NCBI RefSeq assembly: GCF_003149085.1
Contig: NZ_QGDT01000017.1
Coordinates: forward strand, 1 to 64,000
Direction: 5' to 3'
Origin: Dyadobacter jejuensis
GTDB lineage: Bacteria > Bacteroidota > Bacteroidia > Cytophagales > Spirosomataceae
Length of the DNA stretch: 64,000 nucleotides
Part shown: positions 26,622 through 36,040 of the stretch, piece by piece
Layout: every line of letters begins with the position of its first letter
Numbering within the stretch: the stretch's first letter is position 1
Program-made: the position numbers and the translations under genes
The notes under the pieces: model-generated
The model's input: the letters and a program-made list of their open reading frames with translations, nothing else
Told to the model about the DNA's origin: nothing
Database searches by the model: none

Positions 26622-27338
26622 ATGGAAAAAATGAAAGTAGAAATTTGGAGTGACGTCATGTGTCCGTTTTGTTATATAGGAAAGCGGAAATTTGAGACGG
26701 CTTTGGATGGTTTTGAACATAAAAATCAGATAGAAGTAGAGTGGAAGAGTTTTCAACTGAACCCGGATCTGAAAACTGAGCCTGGTCGGAGTATCAACGA
26801 TTATCTGGCAGAAGTGAAAGGCTGGTCGCCGGAGTATGCTGCTGAAGCTAACGCCTATGTGTCGGGCATTGCCGCCGAAGTAGGGCTGGAGTATCATATG
26901 GATAAGGCGGTATTGGCCAACTCCTTCGATGCCCATCGATTTGCCCATTATGCCAAAACCCAAGGAAAAGGTGACCAGGCCGAGGAGCAGCTTTTTAAGG
27001 CTTACTTTACGGATGGGAAAAATACCGCCGATATCGATACCCTGGTGGACCTGGGAGCGGCCATTGGCCTAGATGCTGAGGCACTTCGAGCCGTATTAGA
27101 AGGCGATGACTTCGCTGAGGAGGTGCGTCGGGATATTTATGAAGCCCATCAGGTAGGTGCCAAGGGTGTTCCCTTCTTCGTTTTGGATCGGAAATTTGCC
27201 GTTTCAGGTGCCCAGCAGCCAGAAACCTTTGCCGGTGCTTTGGCGCAGGCATTTGGAAAATGGTCAGAATCCAATCCGGTACAGCCCATTTCCTTGGCCG
27301 ATGGTGCCAGCTGCAACGTGGAGGGTGCATGCGACTAA
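26622..27338 (+). CDS. DsbA/FrnE-family oxidoreductase
   Basis: A 238-residue thioredoxin-fold protein of the FrnE type, cytosolic with no signal peptide. The active site is CPFC (residues 14-17) in IWSDVMCPFCYIGKRKF, followed by the helical insertion typical of DsbA-like 2-hydroxychromene isomerase relatives. The strand-turn GVPFFVLDRKFAVSGAQQPE carries the cis-proline. The C-terminal GASCNVEGACD adds a second cysteine pair. I chose ATG 26622 because the upstream open frame from 26541 adds sequence outside the family. It probably handles thiol-disulfide stress. It stands alone. Confidence 0.87.
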   Translation: MEKMKVEIWSDVMCPFCYIGKRKFETALDGFEHKNQIEVEWKSFQLNPDLKTEPGRSINDYLAEVKGWSPEYAAEANAYVSGIAAEVGLEYHMDKAVLANSFDAHRFAHYAKTQGKGDQAEEQLFKAYFTDGKNTADIDTLVDLGAAIGLDAEALRAVLEGDDFAEEVRRDIYEAHQVGAKGVPFFVLDRKFAVSGAQQPETFAGALAQAFGKWSESNPVQPISLADGASCNVEGACD

Positions 27339-27527
27339 AAGAGTTAAAATGCCTGTGATATGGTTCCTCCGAAGGGGTAGTGTTTTTAAATTTGTCAGGT
27401 AAGCCATGCTTTTGCTTGTGTAGTGAAGGCATGGCTTTATTAATATCCTGTTAGTCAAAAACTGTAATTCTTTACTAGTTTTAGCTTTCTTTTCAATAAT
27501 GGACATCCTTTTCCCGTACATAATGCT

Positions 27528-30080
27528 ATGACCCGCACCTTTTTGGCTCTTTTTTTCGTTTGTTTTTGCACGATTAGCTTCGCTGGGGGTGTGCGTGGAA
27601 GGGTCCAGACCGTAGCAGGTGAAAGCCTTCCTTATGCGGGAATTACCGTAAAAGGTACTTCTCAGGGTACAATGGCCAATGAAGAGGGTGTGTACGCTTT
27701 TTCCCTTTTGCCTGGAAATTATATCCTCGTTTTTCAATATTTGGGTTTTCGAACCCAAGAATTGCCTTTGACAATCGGGGAGGATTTCCTGGAAAAGAAT
27801 GTGGTCATGGAAGTTCAAGCCTTAAACCTTTCGGAAGCGGTGATAGGAGATCTTAAGGAGGATCCTGCGACCACGATCATGAAAAAGACCATTGCTAAGG
27901 CCAAGTTTCATCAATTGCAGGTGCGCAGTTATAGCGCCAAGGTCTATTCTAGGGCTTCGGCTATAGCTACTAATATTCCTTCCTTATTGCAAAAACGACT
28001 TAAAAAAGAGGGGATAGAAGAAGGTAAGGCCTTTCTGAATGAGAGTGTAGCCGAGATTACCTACCGTAGACCAAGTACTTACAAACAGAAGATTCTCTCT
28101 ACTCGTAACAGTCTCGACAATAGCATTCCTTCTCCCAACGAATTTATAATGGCCAGCCTTTATAACCCCAAGGTAGCCGGAACGATAAGTCCTTTATCTC
28201 CGAAGGCATTTGGGTATTACCGGTTCGAATATGAAGGGTATTTTGAAGATCAGGGCCATATTGTTAATAAGATCAAGGTAGTTCCCAAGGCCTATGGTGA
28301 AGGGGTTTTTAAAGGAAGTATTAATATTATAGAAGGGCTATGGGCCATGCATAGCTACGACTTACAGACGACTACCAGTGGGTTAGAGATTTCGGCAAAA
28401 CAAATATTTAACCCCATCCAAAAGGTGTGGCTGCCGGTGAACCAGCAGTTTAAACTGGAAGGAGGCTATTTAGGTTTTTCAGGATTATTTAAATACCTCG
28501 TTTCGGTAAATTATGGTAGTTTGGATGTGGACCCCAATTTGAGGGAGGAGGTCGTTATTAATGACCGTATGGCCAACGAGCAACGGCAGAAAGGGAAGTT
28601 GGAGGATTTGATCCAAGAGCAAAAACAATTCTCTTCCAAGGCGTTTCGAAAACTATCCAAAGAATATGCTAAGGATCGAATACGAGAGGACCCTACCGTA
28701 AGCAGTAGAATGGTGAGGAGGGATTCTATTGTGGTGGACTCTATGGCCAATAAGCGCGATACTACGTATTGGGCGGAGCTCAGACCCGTTCCCTTAACGC
28801 CCTTAGAAGTGAAAAGCTATGCCCTACAGGACAGCATCCAGCTGATGAAAGAAATCAGACAGGAAGTTAAAAAGCCCGATTCAACAAATTTCAAATTGAA
28901 GCATTTGGTGCTGGGCAACTCTTACGCCCTCGGGGGGCGCAATTACCTGGAAAGCCCGGTGGTATCTCTCAATTATAATTCGGTAGAGGGTACCGCACTC
29001 AACTTTCTGACAGAATGGAAAAAGCGGTGGGGGAGGACCAGCTATGTATTGGCCAGCCCTTACCTACGATATTCGGTGGGGCGGAAGCGGCTTTATGGGA
29101 CCATGCTGCTGAGGACGGGTACGCGCAATTGGGACTTTAGCCTAGTGGGGGGAGAGCTAGCCTCACAATATAACGAAGAAGACCCCGTAGAGCCCTTCCC
29201 TAATAGTATTGCCTCCCGTTTTTTTGATAGGAATCTGGTTAAACTATACCAAAACCAGTTTGCCAAGGCCGATGTGTCGGTCCGGAATGTGGAAGAAATA
29301 TTGGACTTATATGGTTCCTTCGAGGTTCAAAAGCGGACGGAACTGTTCAATTTGCCCGACACCAAATCATGGATTCCTTCCGAATCATATGGGTACTTGC
29401 CCAACAGGCCCGTTAATAAGGAGCTTGGTAATACCGGGTTCGATCCGCATACGGTAGGTTTGTTGACTTTTAAGGCAAAGCTAAAGCCTTGGGCGCGCTA
29501 TATCGTTCGAAATGGCTTGAAGCGCTATTTGCCTAATAGGGGGCCTATCTTCGATATGACCTATAAACAGGGTTTGGCAGGAATAGGGGAGGTTCAGTAT
29601 TCATTTGTGGAGGGGAGGTTTTCGCATGATGCCGTTCTGGGGCCTCGGTCTTTGTTGCGCTATAGCGTATCTGGAGGAGGCTTCGTGTCTAAATCTAACC
29701 TCTACTTTATGGATTTTAAGCATTTTATGGGCAACGAATTCTTCCTTCAAATAGGCGATCCGGTAAATAACTTTAGGATGCTCCCTTATTACCAGTATAG
29801 CACCGACTCCTGGTTTGTGCAGGGTCATGCCTACTGGATCTTTCAACGGTTATTACTTACCCGGTTGGAGCTGGTGCGGCTAACGGGTGTGAAAGAAACG
29901 ATACAAATTCATGCCCTAAAAACACCTTCTATTGGCTACTACACCGAGCTAGGCTATGGCCTTGACGATGTATTGCGCATAGGCAGGATAGAAGTAATTG
30001 GCCAGTTTCATGGTGCTAAGCTTCAGGCCATTGGCTTAAGGATAGGGACCTCCATCCAGGTGGGTAAGGGAAGGCGTTAA
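27528..30080 (+). CDS. DUF5686 / carboxypeptidase-regulatory-like domain outer-membrane protein
   Basis: An 850-residue exported protein. After the signal peptide (ending ISFAGG) is a CarboxypepD_reg-like beta-sandwich (about 22-100, GESLPYAGITVKGTSQGTMA). The large DUF5686 region follows (DPATTIMKKTIAKAKFHQ, then FNPIQKVWLPVNQQF), rich in alternating strands and ending in a probable outer-membrane barrel (final strand ATGLRIGTSIQVGK-like). Such proteins are widespread in Bacteroidota. Their role is unknown, possibly envelope or transport. The gene is monocistronic and ends before a strong terminator. Confidence 0.85.
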   Translation: MTRTFLALFFVCFCTISFAGGVRGRVQTVAGESLPYAGITVKGTSQGTMANEEGVYAFSLLPGNYILVFQYLGFRTQELPLTIGEDFLEKNVVMEVQALNLSEAVIGDLKEDPATTIMKKTIAKAKFHQLQVRSYSAKVYSRASAIATNIPSLLQKRLKKEGIEEGKAFLNESVAEITYRRPSTYKQKILSTRNSLDNSIPSPNEFIMASLYNPKVAGTISPLSPKAFGYYRFEYEGYFEDQGHIVNKIKVVPKAYGEGVFKGSINIIEGLWAMHSYDLQTTTSGLEISAKQIFNPIQKVWLPVNQQFKLEGGYLGFSGLFKYLVSVNYGSLDVDPNLREEVVINDRMANEQRQKGKLEDLIQEQKQFSSKAFRKLSKEYAKDRIREDPTVSSRMVRRDSIVVDSMANKRDTTYWAELRPVPLTPLEVKSYALQDSIQLMKEIRQEVKKPDSTNFKLKHLVLGNSYALGGRNYLESPVVSLNYNSVEGTALNFLTEWKKRWGRTSYVLASPYLRYSVGRKRLYGTMLLRTGTRNWDFSLVGGELASQYNEEDPVEPFPNSIASRFFDRNLVKLYQNQFAKADVSVRNVEEILDLYGSFEVQKRTELFNLPDTKSWIPSESYGYLPNRPVNKELGNTGFDPHTVGLLTFKAKLKPWARYIVRNGLKRYLPNRGPIFDMTYKQGLAGIGEVQYSFVEGRFSHDAVLGPRSLLRYSVSGGGFVSKSNLYFMDFKHFMGNEFFLQIGDPVNNFRMLPYYQYSTDSWFVQGHAYWIFQRLLLTRLELVRLTGVKETIQIHALKTPSIGYYTELGYGLDDVLRIGRIEVIGQFHGAKLQAIGLRIGTSIQVGKGRR

Positions 30081-30087
30081 GGACAAG

Positions 30088-30137
30088 AAAAGCACCACAC
30101 AAGATCACTCCTTTCGGAGGGCTTGTGCGGTGCTTTT
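30088..30137 (+). terminator. Rho-independent terminator after the DUF5686 gene
   Basis: A 16-bp stem (AAAAGCACCACACAAG with CTTGTGCGGTGCTTTT, one mismatch) starts 8 bp after the stop codon. A smaller CTCC/GGAG hairpin caps the loop. Confidence 0.8.
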
Positions 30138-30294
30138 AGTATTTGTCCAACGGTATCAGGAATGTTATCGTGTGACCGTTTTTATTATCGGAAGCGCTTG
30201 ACTAGCCATAAGCTAGATAATCGATGTCAAGGGAAGACTTTCCGGCGAAAGCCCAGTGCCGACAGCCCTACAAACCAGTCCTGATAAAGTCTAT

Positions 30295-32151
30295 TTATTG
30301 AACCTTCGTACCAGGGAGTCGCGGCGTGGACTTAGGTATAGAAGGATACGTATTATTATCGGGCTCAATATCGGCCATACGCTTGCTTGGATCTATTTCA
30401 ATCCTTAGGATCTCATTGGTGGGGCGGTCGATGGTGAAAGTGTATTCTGGGTAGGTCCAAGGCCAGTCGCTAAGCAGGGTGGTTTTAGAATATCGCTGCT
30501 CCGATTTTTCTCCCCGCATCATTTCTAAGGGAATATAAAAATTCTCCTGGCTGCCGTCGGCATAGCTAACTACTACGTCCAGGGGCATGGGCAACTCACC
30601 GATCCTTTCCAAGACGATGGTGCTTTTATCGCCTTGACCCAAGACTTCCTTCACGCCATAATCGATAAAGTGGGTAGTCCCGACAAAGTCCTCCCAAAAC
30701 CAATCCAGTTCCAGACCCGAAACTTTTTCCATAATACGTTTTAGATCGGTAGGGTTGGGATGTCTAAAGGCCCATTCTTTAAAGTATCGCTTCATGGCGA
30801 TTTCGAAGGCAGCCTCTCCCATTATGTAGCTCAACTGATTAAGGAAAACTGCTCCTTTGGAATAGCTGGCTATGCTGTAGGCCTTGTTGGTATGGTAGTG
30901 GTCGGCGTGGGTGGTAAGAGGCTCTTCCTCTCCCGACTTCACCAGGTTGATATAGCTTTGGGTGCTTCTGGCCTGAGGGTCGGACTTGCTAGGGAACAGC
31001 TCGGCCATCACCAGGTTTTGGGCGTAGGAGGTGAAGCCTTCGTCCATCCACGGGTATTTGGATTCGTTGGAGGCGAGCAAGCCTTGGAACCAGCTATGGA
31101 TAGATTCGTGAACGGTAACACTAGTCAATGCTGGGAGGGTCAACCGTCCGGTGATCAGTGTGGCCATAGGATATTCCATGCCTCCATCGCCGCCTTGTAT
31201 CACCGAGTACTGCTTATAAGGGTAGCGGCCAAAGCGTTCGTTCATTATTTTAAATGCCTTTACAGCCAAGGGTTCCATTTTTTTCCAAACATGAGCCAGG
31301 CTATCTGACTGATAGAAGAAGTGGAGGTCTAGGTCGTTATCGACTTTGACGACGTCGTGGGTATAATGCGGGTCGGCCGCCCAAACGAAATCGTGCACAT
31401 TAGGCGCTACAAAATGCCAAGTTAGGCGCTCTCCAGCCTTGTGTTTTACTTCCTTTTTGGAATATCCATGACCGATTTTATCGGGGTTTTGTAGATATCC
31501 GGTAGCGGCTATGGTATAGGCAGCGTCCATATTTATTTTCACATCGAAGTCGCCCCAAACGCCATGGAATTCCCTTGCGATGTAGGGGTTCGCATGCCAG
31601 CCCTCATAGTCATACTCCGAGATTTTGGGGTACCACTGCGACATGGAATAGGCTATCCCTTCTTTGTTGTCTCTTCCTGTCCGGCGTATTTGAACCGGCA
31701 CCTGGGCTTCGAACTGCAGGTCGAAAACATGTTGACTTTTGGGCATGATAGGTTCATCGAGGGTTACCTCTAGGATGGTTCCCTGTACCAGGTAACGGAC
31801 AGGTTTGCCATTATGCTTCAGCGATTTTATCTTTTCATAGCCAATTTCCTGGGGCGATAGCTTCGATATGCGGTCCTTGACCCGGCTATCGGGATCGGCG
31901 ATGGTACGAGAGCGTACGTCCATTTGACTGCCTGGTTGGAAGGCATTCAAGTAGAGGTGGTAGAACACCTTGTGAAGGGTGTCCGGAGAATTGTTGGTAT
32001 ACGTAAGTTTCTGCTGGCCTTTGTACTGGTGGGTGGAAGCGTCAAAATCGATATCCATTTGATATTTAACACGCTGTTGCCATCTTTCACCTTGTGCCAT
32101 GCCACTGGCAGCCATCAGGGCAAATAGGGCGACTAATACTGATTTTTTCAT
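30295..32151 (-). CDS. M1-family zinc metallopeptidase (aminopeptidase)
   Basis: A 618-residue exported peptidase with a signal peptide (ALMAASGMAQ). The N-terminal beta domain is followed by the gluzincin core with HESIH near residue 348 and the third zinc ligand Glu in YPWMDEGFTSYAQN. The substrate-recognition motif appears as GGMEYPMATLITG in place of GAMEN. M1 enzymes remove N-terminal residues from peptides; this one probably works in the periplasm. It has its own transcription unit downstream of fba on the minus strand, with 191 bp between. Confidence 0.9.
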   Translation of the reverse strand: MKKSVLVALFALMAASGMAQGERWQQRVKYQMDIDFDASTHQYKGQQKLTYTNNSPDTLHKVFYHLYLNAFQPGSQMDVRSRTIADPDSRVKDRISKLSPQEIGYEKIKSLKHNGKPVRYLVQGTILEVTLDEPIMPKSQHVFDLQFEAQVPVQIRRTGRDNKEGIAYSMSQWYPKISEYDYEGWHANPYIAREFHGVWGDFDVKINMDAAYTIAATGYLQNPDKIGHGYSKKEVKHKAGERLTWHFVAPNVHDFVWAADPHYTHDVVKVDNDLDLHFFYQSDSLAHVWKKMEPLAVKAFKIMNERFGRYPYKQYSVIQGGDGGMEYPMATLITGRLTLPALTSVTVHESIHSWFQGLLASNESKYPWMDEGFTSYAQNLVMAELFPSKSDPQARSTQSYINLVKSGEEEPLTTHADHYHTNKAYSIASYSKGAVFLNQLSYIMGEAAFEIAMKRYFKEWAFRHPNPTDLKRIMEKVSGLELDWFWEDFVGTTHFIDYGVKEVLGQGDKSTIVLERIGELPMPLDVVVSYADGSQENFYIPLEMMRGEKSEQRYSKTTLLSDWPWTYPEYTFTIDRPTNEILRIEIDPSKRMADIEPDNNTYPSIPKSTPRLPGTKVQ

Positions 32152-32271
32152 TTAGTTAGATTTGTTGGGTATTTAATAGTTGTTTCAGGGGGCTTATGAT
32201 CCGCTATTAGGGTTATGTCAGTACTTTGCGACTAAGTCAATTCATGGTGCCTTAAAGGGATTTAACGAAAA

Positions 32272-32299
32272 TATCCCAACAATTAAAATTGCTGGGATA
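32272..32299 (-). terminator. Terminator after fba
   Basis: On the minus strand TATCCCAGCAATT pairs with AATTGTTGGGATA (one G-T pair) and is followed by TTTTCG. It lies 44 bp past the aldolase stop. Confidence 0.65.
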
Positions 32300-32342
32300 C
32301 AAACGGTATGACCTATAGAACGGAGAATCCGTTCCGAGCGTA

Positions 32343-33422
32343 TTAACCTAGTTGGTTAATGCAGTTCAAATCTTCAAAAGCAAGTTTCAAGCGTTCTGAC
32401 ATGCTTTCTTCTCCTTTTCTTAACCAAACACGTGGGTCATAGAACTTCTTGTTAGGTACATCGGAACCTTCGGGGTTACCTAATTGCGACTGAAGATATC
32501 CTTCTTTCGCTTTGTAATAACCCAAAATTCCTTCCCAAGTAGACCATTGCATATCGGTATCGATGTTCATTTTGATAGCACCGTACTGGATCGCCTCACG
32601 GATCTCTTCTCTAGAAGAACCTGAGCCACCGTGGAATACGAAATTGACAGGAAGTTCGCCAGTTCCGAATTTCTTTTGGATAAAGTCCTGAGAGTTTAAA
32701 AGAATTTTCGGCTCTAGTTTTACGTTACCTGGCTTGTACACCCCGTGTACATTTCCGAAGGCCGCAGCGATAGTGAAATTAGGCGATATTTTGCTTAATT
32801 CTTCATAGGCATACGCCACCTCTTCAGGTTGTGTGTACATTTTGGAGCTATCGATGCCTGTGTTGTCCACACCATCTTCTTCTCCACCGGTAACACCCAA
32901 TTCTATTTCTAAGGTCATGCCTATTTTAGCCATGCGCTCGAAATACTTGCTACAAATTTCTATATTTTCTTCGATGGGTTCTTCAGAAAGATCCAGCATA
33001 TGGGAGCTGTAAAGAGGAACACCGTATTGGTCGAAGTGTTTTTCACCAGCATCTAGCAATCCGTCGATCCACGGAAGCAGCTTCTTTGCACAGTGGTCGG
33101 TATGTAAGATTACGGGAACACCGTAAAGGGCAGCCATTTGGTGTACATGATGTGCACCAGATATTCCACCCGCAATAGCGGCTTGTTGGTCGGCATTTGA
33201 AAGGCTTTTACCGGCATAGAATATGGCACCACCATTCGAGAATTGAATGATTACGGGACTGTTTACGGCCTTAGCTGTTTCCAGTACGGCGTTTACAGAA
33301 TTGGTACCTACCACGTTTACCGCTGGAAGCGCATAATTATTAACGTTGGCATGGCGGAAAATTTCGCTAACTCCGTCACCGGTTACTACGCCAGGTGCAA
33401 AGCGTTTTGTTGTTTCGCTCAT
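32343..33422 (-). CDS. fbaA: Class II fructose-bisphosphate aldolase
   Basis: A 359-residue zinc-dependent aldolase of glycolysis/gluconeogenesis, cleaving fructose 1,6-bisphosphate into DHAP and glyceraldehyde 3-phosphate. The class IIA motifs are present: VILHTDHCAKKLLPW with zinc-binding His and the catalytic Asp, LEIELGVTGGEEDGVDN, AAFGNVHGVYKPGNV with another zinc His, and FHGGSGSSREEI. The length equals E. coli FbaA. It is monocistronic, divergent from the small membrane protein gene. Confidence 0.96.
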   Translation of the reverse strand: MSETTKRFAPGVVTGDGVSEIFRHANVNNYALPAVNVVGTNSVNAVLETAKAVNSPVIIQFSNGGAIFYAGKSLSNADQQAAIAGGISGAHHVHQMAALYGVPVILHTDHCAKKLLPWIDGLLDAGEKHFDQYGVPLYSSHMLDLSEEPIEENIEICSKYFERMAKIGMTLEIELGVTGGEEDGVDNTGIDSSKMYTQPEEVAYAYEELSKISPNFTIAAAFGNVHGVYKPGNVKLEPKILLNSQDFIQKKFGTGELPVNFVFHGGSGSSREEIREAIQYGAIKMNIDTDMQWSTWEGILGYYKAKEGYLQSQLGNPEGSDVPNKKFYDPRVWLRKGEESMSERLKLAFEDLNCINQLG

Positions 33423-33677
33423 AGTGATATATTGTAAATTTCAGGAAATAATTGCATAATTCGCATTTAAGAGTATGGAATGATGACAATTCTTGCAAGT
33501 TAATTAATTTAGGGAAAAAGGAGGCTTTTTAGCTCCCTATAATATCTTAGGGAAACTAGGGTCCACTAAATACGGATGGCCAAAATTGTAATGTGTATAT
33601 TTGGACCATCATTAACTAGAAATAAAAGGAGTGTCGTGGCCATAGAAGGCCCCTTCGTATTAAATTTCGTTCGATTC

Positions 33678-33911
33678 ATGTCTCAAAAATTAATCAGAAC
33701 CTTGTTGCTCGCCGCTGGTGCAGGATTTTTTGTCCTGTGGATTTTGGAGTTTCGAAGAGCCGGGCTCTTTGCCAGTTATTGGCTGCTGCTTTTAAGTATT
33801 GTCGCCTTTTTAACTTTCCAATTTAACCGCCTGAAGCAAGCCGGCACACAGGATCATACCGCTAAAACGACTTCCAACAAAGCAGCGAAGACTAAACCCC
33901 GCAAAAGATGA
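33678..33911 (+). CDS. Small two-helix membrane protein of unknown function
   Basis: A 77-residue protein starting at ATG 33678 (MSQKLIRTLLLAAGAG) with two hydrophobic segments (about 6-21 and 29-45) and a Lys/Thr-rich cytoplasmic tail ending KPRKR. An open frame reaches back to 33576, but a TAnnTTTG box (TATATTTG, 33596-33603) lies inside that extension, which favours the later start. Its stop overlaps the start of the CorC-like gene by 4 bp, so the two are probably co-translated. No family is recognised. Confidence 0.65.
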   Translation: MSQKLIRTLLLAAGAGFFVLWILEFRRAGLFASYWLLLLSIVAFLTFQFNRLKQAGTQDHTAKTTSNKAAKTKPRKR

Positions 33912-35107
33912 ATAGCCTTATATTAATTATTACCATCGTGTTTTTCATGCTGGCGGGCTATTATGGGGCGGTCAGATCGATACTTTCCGAACTCTCGCTG
34001 GATCGATATATGATGCGGTACGACAATACCGAAGCCTTGGTGAAGGCCTTGTATTGGCGACGTATCCTCCGCTTAGCACGACTCACGGTGGTGGCTTTTG
34101 GTGTATTTTTTGCCGTGATATGCTTGTCGCCAGTGGTTCAGCAGTACGTGCCGATGGAGCCGTGGCTGTATGTACTCACCCTTTTGGTGTCCCTGTCGGT
34201 ATTGTGGATGCTAAGTTATGTCGGCTGGCTCAAGGTGTCTAGAGTGTTTCCCAGCTTGTTTTCGTTAACTAACTTTCCGGTGCGACTGGCCGAATGGTTC
34301 GTGACTCCCATCTATTGGCTTGTGGAGCCTATGGTGAAAGAAAATATTTTGTCTCCATCCTACCGCGACGATGCGGCCTCGGCCGACGACCCCGATTTCG
34401 AGGACCATAGCATAGAGGAAAGGATGTTTATCAACGCTCTCGATTTTAAAGACCTTAGGATCCGCGATTGTATGATACCTCGAACGGAGATCTCGGCCCT
34501 GAACGTCAATGACTCTATCGAGGACCTACGCAAGACATTTCTGTCCAGTGGACATTCCAAAATCATTATTTACCGCGACTCGGTCGATAATATCCTGGGC
34601 TATTGCCATGCCCTGGCCCTGTTTAAAAAACCCAAGGAAATTAGCAGTATTATTACCGCCATCCTGATTGTGCCCGAAGCCATGCCGGTACGGGATCTGA
34701 TGTTGAAGTTCCTCGAAGAACGGCGCAGCCTTGCCTTGGTGGTCGATGAGTTTGGTGGGACCTCAGGGCTGGTGAGTGTGGAGGATGTTGTGGAGCAGAT
34801 CTTCGGCGAAATACAAGATGAGTACGATTCTACTGAAGACTGGACCGAAAGGCAGCTAGATGAACATCAATATATACTCAGTGCGAGGCATGAAATAGAT
34901 TATTTGAACGATAAATATGGATGGGAGCTCCCTGAAGGCGATTACGACACATTGGCCGGGATGTTTATCGATCATTATGGCGATTTGCCCCAAGTCAACG
35001 ATGTATTGGAGTTGCGCCCTCACCGATTCCAAGTGGTCTCTATGCAAGATACCCGCATCGAGCTGATCAAGATATCGGTAGGACAAGTGGGAGGAAAGAA
35101 TGACTAA
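33908..35107 (+). CDS. CNNM/CorC-like (hemolysin C family) membrane protein with CBS pair
   Basis: A 399-residue protein. The N-terminal 140 residues hold three or four membrane helices in a degenerate CNNM (DUF21) domain. A CBS pair follows (RDCMIPRTEISALNVND, GHSKIIIYRDSVDNILGYCH and RSLALVVDEFGGTSGLVSVE), then a C-terminal CorC_HlyC domain (YDTLAGMFIDHYGDLPQV). Such proteins are linked to Mg2+/Co2+ efflux, and related members in Bacteroidota to gliding (GldE), so either role is possible. It overlaps the preceding small membrane-protein gene by 4 bp, and a beta-lactamase gene follows 18 bp downstream. Confidence 0.82.
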   Translation: MNSLILIITIVFFMLAGYYGAVRSILSELSLDRYMMRYDNTEALVKALYWRRILRLARLTVVAFGVFFAVICLSPVVQQYVPMEPWLYVLTLLVSLSVLWMLSYVGWLKVSRVFPSLFSLTNFPVRLAEWFVTPIYWLVEPMVKENILSPSYRDDAASADDPDFEDHSIEERMFINALDFKDLRIRDCMIPRTEISALNVNDSIEDLRKTFLSSGHSKIIIYRDSVDNILGYCHALALFKKPKEISSIITAILIVPEAMPVRDLMLKFLEERRSLALVVDEFGGTSGLVSVEDVVEQIFGEIQDEYDSTEDWTERQLDEHQYILSARHEIDYLNDKYGWELPEGDYDTLAGMFIDHYGDLPQVNDVLELRPHRFQVVSMQDTRIELIKISVGQVGGKND

Positions 35108-35125
35108 CCTTTATAAAGAATCGTG

Positions 35126-36007
35126 ATGCGTATTTTATTCTTGGGAATATTATTTTCTTTCTTCGTAGCTGCACTCCAGGCCCAGGACCTCCGAGAGGCT
35201 ATATCGACCATTGTGGAGCAGGCCGAGGGTAAAGTGGGAGTTGGGGTGTTAAACGTCCAGCGATCGGAGCCCGTGTATTGGAATGAGAATCATCGATTCC
35301 CCATGCAGAGTGTCTTCAAATTTCCCCTGGCACTGGCCGTACTCGACAGGGTAGATAAAGGGGAGTTGGACTTACAACAAGTAGTACCTATTACCAGAGC
35401 CGATTTGCCCCCCCATACTTGGAGCCCTATTCGGGACAAATACCCGTCTGGGGATTTTACCCTCACCGTTTCAGAACTACTCCAATATACCGTTTCTCAG
35501 AGTGATAATAATGGTTGTGATCTGTTATTCCGCCTTTTGGGAGGACCTGCCCGGGTCGATGCTTATATCAAAAAATGGGTTCCAGAGGGTATTGCTATTG
35601 TAGCCGATGAAGCGAAAATGGCTACGGCCTGGGAGGTACAGTTTGGTAACTATGCCACCCCAGTGGCTATGAGCAGGCTATTCCAGCAGTTTTATGCCGG
35701 TCAAATACTCTCCGCCGGAAGCACGGCCTACCTGAAGCAAATACTCCTTGAAACCAATACCTGCACGGCCTGTATGAAGGGCTTGCTGCCAGAAGGAGCC
35801 AGGGTAGCCCACAAAACGGGTCGGTCGGCTACCAATGCACAGGGCATCACGGCGGCTACCAACGATGCTGGGGTGCTCCTGTTACCGAATGGCCAAGAGG
35901 TGGTTGTGGTGGTGTTTGTAGGAGATTCGCCCGCCGACGATCGTACCAGAGAAGGGATAATTGCCCAGGTTTCGAGAGCCGTTTGGGACCATTATCTTCA
36001 AAAATGA
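35126..36007 (+). CDS. bla: Class A beta-lactamase, subclass A2-like
   Basis: A 293-residue periplasmic serine beta-lactamase with a signal peptide ending LQAQ. The catalytic SxxK is SVFK (Ser62-Lys65), the second motif is SDN in VSQSDNNGCD (about 126), and KTG is in AHKTGRS (about 230). The omega-loop segment DEAKMATAWEVQFGNYATP supplies the Glu166 equivalent and resembles the PER/VEB/CfxA/CblA group rather than TEM. A GTG three bases upstream is an alternative start; I prefer ATG 35126. It sits among chromosomal housekeeping genes with no mobile element close by, so it is likely intrinsic. The spectrum cannot be read from sequence. Confidence 0.9.
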   Translation: MRILFLGILFSFFVAALQAQDLREAISTIVEQAEGKVGVGVLNVQRSEPVYWNENHRFPMQSVFKFPLALAVLDRVDKGELDLQQVVPITRADLPPHTWSPIRDKYPSGDFTLTVSELLQYTVSQSDNNGCDLLFRLLGGPARVDAYIKKWVPEGIAIVADEAKMATAWEVQFGNYATPVAMSRLFQQFYAGQILSAGSTAYLKQILLETNTCTACMKGLLPEGARVAHKTGRSATNAQGITAATNDAGVLLLPNGQEVVVVVFVGDSPADDRTREGIIAQVSRAVWDHYLQK

Positions 36008-36040
36008 AGCGTTTTATATATCCAAAATCATTGTAGCGTT

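Noticed and set aside
33576..33677. N-terminal extension of the 77-residue membrane protein
   Set aside because: A TAnnTTTG promoter box lies inside it, and the extension is not hydrophobic or family-like.
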